A stretch of DNA of 10,771 bases from Arcobacter sp. (GTDB lineage: Bacteria > Campylobacterota > Campylobacteria > Campylobacterales > Arcobacteraceae), in assembly GCA_030635995.1 (NCBI GenBank), contig DAOVXU010000045.1, forward strand, positions 1 through 10,771. The letters are read 5' to 3'. This document shows positions 6,877-10,771 of this stretch, piece after piece. The notes under the pieces are model-generated. The model was not told the DNA's origin. It searched no databases and worked only from the letters and a program-made list of their open reading frames with translations. The first letter of the stretch is position 1. Each line of letters opens with the position of its first letter. The translations under genes and the position numbers were made by a program.

Positions 6877-7185
6877 CTAATTTCCTATATTTAAATCATG
6901 AAGCTCTTTAAATAAAAATGCTTCCATAACATCTTCAAGATAAAGTTGCATAGGAGCTACTAGTACAGCAATACCCTCTTCCATATAAGGCCAAACATAC
7001 TCTTTATGATCTTTTACAATAACAACTTCAATATAATCTGTAATCTCCTCTTTTGTATCATAAAATTTATATGATTGAATTTTACCTAAATCAAAATCTA
7101 TCAAAACCCATGTTTTAACCTCATCAAGTAAAGTTATCTTACCCTCTTCCATATCCGCAATATCCGCTGGTATTAAAATATTCAT
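6877..7185 (-). CDS. Small NifX-like/unassigned protein
   Basis: I do not firmly recognise this 102-residue acidic cytoplasmic protein. It starts MNILIPADI and ends with an amphipathic helix after MEEGIAVLVAPM (residues about 68-79) and EDVMEAFLFKEL (83-94). That layout, a beta-strand start, a central glycine-hydrophobic strand and a final helix, resembles the NifX/NafY cofactor-carrier fold (RNase H-like), but the identification is tentative. Its ATG overlaps the HAD stop by one base (TAATG), so translation is probably coupled. The position in a cobalamin operon would suit a metal or tetrapyrrole handling role; this is inference. Confidence 0.6.
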   Translation of the reverse strand: MNILIPADIADMEEGKITLLDEVKTWVLIDFDLGKIQSYKFYDTKEEITDYIEVVIVKDHKEYVWPYMEEGIAVLVAPMQLYLEDVMEAFLFKELHDLNIGN

Positions 7186-7817
7186 TATCTATCCTCTAAA
7201 CTTATTTTTATTTTCTCTTTTAAATCTATAGTATTTGAAACAGCACCGTCTGCATGTGAACTAAATCCCCAATTTACAAGTATAAAATTCATATCCGCAT
7301 TTATAGCACTTCTACTATCTTTATGGCTATCTCCTATAAGTATAGCATCTTCTTTTAATATATTAAATTTATCTAATGTATGTAGTAACATATCAGAATG
7401 TGGCTTTGGCTTATCAACCATATCAGCACCTACAATTAAAGAAAAATGATGCTCTATATCTAATACTTTTAACATCTTAATGGCAAAAGGTGAAGAGGCA
7501 TTTGTCGCTATACTTAAAATATACTCTTGGCTTAATACTTCAAGTAACTCTTTTATCCCCTCATAAAGTACTATATCTTTTACACAATTTTCATCATAAT
7601 ACTCTGTAAAAAGTTTGGTTTGTTTATCTGTAAATTCACTTGTACCATAGAAAAATTCCGAACTATTTATATCTGGATTATTGAGTTGAGTTAGCATAGT
7701 ATTTTTATCGATCTTACCCATCCCAAGATTTTCTCGTACAAAATTAATCGTATTTGTTATAACATCTCCACTATCTATAAGTGTCCCATCCATATCAAAA
7801 ATAATTAACTTTTTCAT
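7185..7817 (-). CDS. HAD-family phosphatase (phosphoglycolate-phosphatase-like)
   Basis: Haloacid-dehalogenase hydrolase of 210 residues. Motif I is FDMDGT with nucleophile D8 and acid D10; motif II is T105 (IATNASS); motif III is K136 (DKPKP); motif IV is D163 and D167 (IGDSHKD). The cap domain lies in residues about 15-85, as in Gph/PGP enzymes. The ATG overlaps the cbiL stop (ATGA). Gph-like enzymes have broad substrate ranges. Because it is embedded in corrin genes, it could dephosphorylate a cobalamin intermediate such as alpha-ribazole phosphate, but nothing in the sequence proves this. Confidence 0.9.
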   Translation of the reverse strand: MKKLIIFDMDGTLIDSGDVITNTINFVRENLGMGKIDKNTMLTQLNNPDINSSEFFYGTSEFTDKQTKLFTEYYDENCVKDIVLYEGIKELLEVLSQEYILSIATNASSPFAIKMLKVLDIEHHFSLIVGADMVDKPKPHSDMLLHTLDKFNILKEDAILIGDSHKDSRSAINADMNFILVNWGFSSHADGAVSNTIDLKEKIKISLEDR

Positions 7818-8491
7818 TTAGCACCCTTAACAAAATCAATAAACAGCGTCATATATTTTTCAACTATCTTTTTTTTATTTGGATAAATTGTAGAGTTTGA
7901 AAGTCCAAGGTTTTCAAAAGTAAACATCTCTCCATTTTCTTTTAAAGCTTCAGTATCCATCCCAATCTTAGGTCGCATATATATTGTAGTTGAGGGAACA
8001 TCATACCCAACTAAAGGTACAATCTTCACCCCAACATCCCCAATACAAATAGGCTTTTTTACTATTGCACTTGCATTTGAAAATGAGGTAATACCTGGTA
8101 TCACTTCACTATTGTTATATAAAATCTCATTTTGCTCTTTAATAATATCAAGAAGATAATAAACAGTACTATATATAGCACTATCTCCAAGTGTAACAAA
8201 ACAAATATTATCATATTTTTCTAAACTATTGTTTATAATATCAACTTGATTTTGCCAATCTTTTTGCTTAAACTTCATAGGGGTATAAACAGCTATTATA
8301 TCTTTAGTAAATCCAAATTCTTCTTGAATAGAAGTTATCATTTTATATGTAAGAGATCTATCAAAACTATTATTGGCACTTTTTGTAGGCACTAGTATAG
8401 CATCACAATTTTTTAGGGTTCGCAAAGCTTTTAGGGTTATCAGCTCAATATTCCCCGGTCCTAGTGAAACCATATATAACTTTTTAGCCAA
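7814..8491 (-). CDS. cbiL: Cobalt-precorrin-2 C20-methyltransferase (CbiL/CobI), TTG start
   Basis: Tetrapyrrole methyltransferase that adds a SAM methyl group at C-20 of cobalt-factor II during cobalamin synthesis. It has 225 residues, normal for the family. The SAM-fold glycine loop VSLGPGN is at 8-14, followed by ELITLKAL; the LGDSAIYSTVYYLL segment at 101-114 is typical of the C20 enzyme; PGITSF is at 132-137. The chosen start is TTG at 8491-8489. It keeps KLYMVSLGPG, the first strand of the fold; the alternative ATG 8473 would remove it. The gene overlaps cbiK by 8 bases, and its TGA shares bases with the next ATG. Beside a cobaltochelatase and CbiD it belongs to the early-cobalt pathway. 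Confidence 0.9.
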   Translation of the reverse strand: MAKKLYMVSLGPGNIELITLKALRTLKNCDAILVPTKSANNSFDRSLTYKMITSIQEEFGFTKDIIAVYTPMKFKQKDWQNQVDIINNSLEKYDNICFVTLGDSAIYSTVYYLLDIIKEQNEILYNNSEVIPGITSFSNASAIVKKPICIGDVGVKIVPLVGYDVPSTTIYMRPKIGMDTEALKENGEMFTFENLGLSNSTIYPNKKKIVEKYMTLFIDFVKGAK

Positions 8492-9299
8492 GTTTTACTA
8501 TCTCATCTTTTATATTATTTATAATTATATTTAAAGTTTGTGGCAGTTCAATAAGATTGAATTTATCACTTGAACTAAGAGAGGGTACTATTGAAGTTTC
8601 AAAGCTAGTTGCTAACTCATCTTTTATCTCAACCATATCTTTTATATAGTGATTTCCACTTACAAGCAACATAGGGATAATTTGTAATTTTTGTACATCT
8701 TTACTTTTTATCTCATTTTCAAGTTGCTCTTTAATAGCAAAATAAGGCATAGAACCCTCTAATGAACAAGTAAAGTTTGTAGGTGAAAGATACTTTAAAA
8801 AATCACTAGTATAATTTATAGAGGTCAATCCACCAAGCTCTAGTTTTGGAGTACCATGAATAATATATAAATTTGCAATATCATCTTTTGTAACATTTGT
8901 ATTTAACTCTTTTAAAAATAGTGTAGTATCTTTTGAAGTTGTTAAAATAGCATTTGTATATCTTATATTTGCTAATGAAAATTTATTAAATCCATCAACA
9001 GTATCTTTAAGTTGTTTATGCTCATCTGTTGGAAAAATATTTATCGAAGATACAATTATATTCCTATATCCAAGCATATCAACATCAGAGAGTATTTGAG
9101 GAAGATTTTTATACTCTTGCCCTTTTGATGCTAAATCTTTAAGTACCATTCGAGAAGAAAATGATAAAAATATATCACAATCCTCAAATTTATCTTTTAT
9201 CTTTTTTTTTAGTTCCAAATACTTATCCTGCTCAATAACTGAACCAAAACAAGATAATATTATCGCTTTATCTTTTGTGTAGTGTCTATATCTTTTCAT
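8484..9299 (-). CDS. cbiK: Sirohydrochlorin cobaltochelatase, CbiK family
   Basis: Inserts cobalt into sirohydrochlorin (factor II) without ATP, the entry step of the anaerobic corrin pathway. Of 271 residues, conserved features are an N-terminal strand AIILSCFGS (12-20), FPTDEH (89-94) with a possible metal ligand E93, IIHGT (146-150) with H148, EGSMP (181-185), and MLLVSGNHYIKDM (210-222) with H217. The two histidines match the cobalt ligands of CbiK from memory of the family. No signal peptide is seen, so it is cytoplasmic. The ATG overlaps the cbiD stop by one base. Codons 30-33 contain an A9 run (9210-9202 in sense), an indel-prone spot that is in frame here. Confidence 0.88.
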   Translation of the reverse strand: MKRYRHYTKDKAIILSCFGSVIEQDKYLELKKKIKDKFEDCDIFLSFSSRMVLKDLASKGQEYKNLPQILSDVDMLGYRNIIVSSINIFPTDEHKQLKDTVDGFNKFSLANIRYTNAILTTSKDTTLFLKELNTNVTKDDIANLYIIHGTPKLELGGLTSINYTSDFLKYLSPTNFTCSLEGSMPYFAIKEQLENEIKSKDVQKLQIIPMLLVSGNHYIKDMVEIKDELATSFETSIVPSLSSSDKFNLIELPQTLNIIINNIKDEIVKLG

Positions 9300-10374
9300 T
9301 AATTATCTTTACTATTATTTTTTAGTATATTACCAATATCTTCTAAAATATGTCCTTTAATATTAATATTATTAAACCATTCTTTTAATTGTTTATTTGC
9401 TTTATCTTCTATCATATTATAAAACTTCTTGCTTTTATTATTTAATTCAAGTTGCAAAGATATCCCTTTTACAGTTTTAGTAATATTTATATCTATATTC
9501 TCATCTAACTCTTGGTAAATATCATCTTTTAAAAGTTCTAAATCTATCCCACCAAATCTATTATGTGTATTTTTAAAGCCTTGGGCAACTTTTGTCATCT
9601 TCCCTATTCCGCAAATAAAAACTATATTTTTTATATTTAAACTATTCGCTAAAGATATTGCATCATATACAAAATTCCCGACCTCAACTATATAATAATT
9701 TTGAATTTTGAATTTTGAATTTTGAATAGCTTTCTTATATGCTGTATTTCCCAAAGTAAAAACAACACCTTTACAATCATTTACTTTTGCATAGTTGAGT
9801 TCTTGCTCGATACTATCAATATATGCAGTTGCACTAATAGGTTTCACCCATCCAGTAGTTCCAAGAATTGAAATACCTCCAAGCACTCCAACTTTTGCAT
9901 TTGCTGTTTGTTTTGCTATCTCTTTTCCATTGGTTACCCCAATAGTGCAAAAGTAGGTTTTAGGTTTTAGGGGATAGGTTTTAGGGGTTGAAAATAACTT
10001 TTCTAATACTTCTAGGGGTTTGGGGTTTATAGCTGGATAATTTTTTGGTGGTTTTAAACCATCTTTTGTAACCACCCCTACTCCAACTCCTGCGTAAATT
10101 TCAAGAATATTATTATTTGATTTTAATATATATGGTTTATGTTCTAATTCATTTAATACTAAATCATCTTTATCATAAGATAAACTCACAACGATCTCAC
10201 AACCTTTAGTTACATCAAGGTCATCATTATCCATCTTAATGGTTTTTGAAATTGTAAGTTCTGCCGTTTTAAGAAAGATTCCTAAAGCACTTTTAAAAGC
10301 CCACGAAGTATGAACCCCTGTAGTGTATCCTCTTTTTAGGTTAGATTTTATTTTTTTATCTTTAACTTATTCAT
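9299..10374 (-). CDS. cbiD: Cobalt-precorrin-5B C1-methyltransferase CbiD, reading requires a frameshift near the start
   Basis: Methylates C-1 of cobalt-precorrin-5B. Hallmarks are an N-terminal LKRGYTTGVHTSWAFKSALG-like stretch (bases about 10339-10280), AGVGVGVVTKDGL, PAINPKP and GGISILGTTG (bases about 9880-9851). The first ATG in this frame (10234) would delete the conserved GYTTG segment. Upstream in frame there is only a stop (TAA, 10369-10367) and no ATG, GTG or TTG. ATG 10374 is in another frame and reads MNKLKIKK then TAA. A shift of -1, or one extra A, in the A7 run (10357-10351) joins it to the CbiD frame and gives 358 residues, the normal family length. Causes could be sequencing error, a phase-variable or mutated tract, or recoding. 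Two 7-bp tandem repeats lie inside the gene, at 9697-9727 and 9954-9988. Confidence 0.85.
9697..9727. repeat. Heptanucleotide tandem repeat AATTTTG, 4.4 copies, inside cbiD
   Basis: Four perfect copies of AATTTTG (9697-9724) plus AAT. In the coding sense it reads (CAAAATT)n and encodes QNSKFKIQN, a probable surface loop before YYIVEVGNFV. Seven is not a multiple of three, so gain or loss of one copy would shift the frame. Confidence 0.8.
9954..9988. repeat. Heptanucleotide tandem repeat TAGGTTT/TAGGGGT, 5 units, inside cbiD
   Basis: Consecutive 7-base units are TAGGTTT, TAGGTTT, TAGGGGA, TAGGTTT and TAGGGGT. Two related units (TAGGGGT, TTGGGGT) recur at 10013-10026. They encode TPKTYPLKPKTYF, between PLEVLEKLF and the conserved CTIGVTNGKEIA. 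Confidence 0.7.
10351..10357 (-). other. A7 slippery run followed by UAA at the start of cbiD
   Basis: In the frame of ATG 10374 the codons are ATA AAA AAA TAA, which is an A_AAA_AAA slippery heptamer directly before a stop. Slipping back one base continues as ATA AAA TCT AAC, the CbiD frame. Typical -1 recoding sites have this form, but a one-base error in the run would look the same. Confidence 0.5.
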
Positions 10375-10771
10375 TATCTAACAATTCCTTTAGTTCTTTT
10401 TCAAACTCTTCAATAGTGGGTAAACTACTTTTTAAATTATCAGGTATTAACTCTGTAAGTTCAAATTCACTTACACCTATTGGTTTATTTATATCTCTAA
10501 GTGAAAATTCTGCTTCAATATTATTTTTATCTCTGCAAAGAAGTATTCCTATAGTTTGATTGTCACTATCTTTTTTTAAGAGTGTATCAACTGCTGATAT
10601 ATAAAAGTTTAATTTTCCTGCAAATTCAGGTATAAATTTTTTATTTTTAAACTCTATAACTACATAACATTTTAATTCAATATGATAAAATACTAAATCA
10701 ACATAATAATGCATATTGTTCATTGTTATCCTATACTGCCTATTAACAAAGCTGAATCCTCTGCCAAGTTC
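10367..10771 (-). CDS. YhcG/DUF1016-type PD-(D/E)XK nuclease, 5' end outside window
   Basis: C-terminal 134 residues of a nuclease-like protein; the frame is open to the window edge. It begins ELGRGFSFVNRQYRI, a match to the LGxGFxFVxRQYR motif of the family. YVDLVFYH and VVIEFKNKKF follow, giving the nuclease core D25...E40-x-K42 (numbered from the window edge), then PEFAGKLNFYISAVD. Full YhcG proteins are about 330-380 residues and the N-terminal DUF1016 part is not visible. The internal MNNM is not the true start, since the conserved motif precedes it. Family members are often accessory or defence-linked genes. Its stop codon lies within the first codons read from ATG 10374, so cbiD translation may be coupled to it. 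Confidence 0.85.
   Translation of the reverse strand, partial: ELGRGFSFVNRQYRITMNNMHYYVDLVFYHIELKCYVVIEFKNKKFIPEFAGKLNFYISAVDTLLKKDSDNQTIGILLCRDKNNIEAEFSLRDINKPIGVSEFELTELIPDNLKSSLPTIEEFEKELKELLDNE

Noticed and set aside
9697..9988. Regular short repeats as a CRISPR-like array
   Set aside because: The units are 7 bp, adjacent without spacers, and translated inside CbiD.
9299..10234. cbiD starting at ATG 10234
   Set aside because: This start would remove the conserved GYTTG-containing N-terminus that is clearly encoded upstream in the same frame.
10323..10559. 78-codon plus-strand open frame
   Set aside because: It is antisense to the nuclease C-terminus and the cbiD start, and its low-complexity Ser/Leu/Phe composition does not suggest a real protein.

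Overview
The window looks like a chromosomal segment of an AT-rich, sulfur- or microaerophile-type Campylobacterota (Arcobacter/Sulfurimonas-like). This rests on low GC, short intergenic gaps, an Aer/CetB-type PAS protein beside a chemoreceptor, and anaerobic-type cobalamin genes; the genus is inferred, not proven. Every supported gene reads on the minus strand, so transcription runs from high to low coordinates. There is no RNA gene, CRISPR array or intact transposase.

Right part (10771 down to 6277). A 5'-truncated YhcG/DUF1016-type PD-(D/E)XK nuclease gene is followed almost without gaps by cbiD, a cbiK-type cobaltochelatase, cbiL (TTG start), a HAD phosphatase, a small NifX-like protein and a small secreted beta-barrel. 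Overlaps of 1-8 bases or gaps under 10 bases suggest one operon for the early anaerobic corrin-ring steps plus accessory genes. In cbiD the conserved N-terminus (GYTTG motif) lies upstream of the first in-frame ATG. It can be reached only from an ATG in another frame, through an A7 run that ends at a UAA stop. cbiD also carries two different 7-bp tandem repeats inside its coding sequence.

Middle (6246 to 5485). An orphan OmpR-type response regulator follows the beta-barrel gene by 30 bases.

Left part (5448 down to 1). A good -10 box precedes a second-type chemosensory operon: cheY, a STAS protein, cheA without a receiver domain, an Aer-like PAS protein with a C-terminal zinc-binding CZB motif, and a membrane-free chemoreceptor with seven HAMP-like repeats at 45-46 residue spacing. 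The last two genes look like a fully cytoplasmic, two-protein (CetA/CetB-like) redox, zinc or oxidant receptor feeding CheA. The receptor gene runs off the left edge.

The most unusual structure is a 272-bp element exactly filling the gap between the STAS stop codon and the cheA start. It has 33-bp terminal inverted repeats (32/33 matching) and two internal hairpins, and its cheA-side repeat contains the cheA Shine-Dalgarno, so the folded mRNA would bury it. It resembles a MITE and/or a cis-acting RNA. cheA itself holds three 26-bp palindromic units (11-4-11 design) in its two interdomain linkers, translated in frame.
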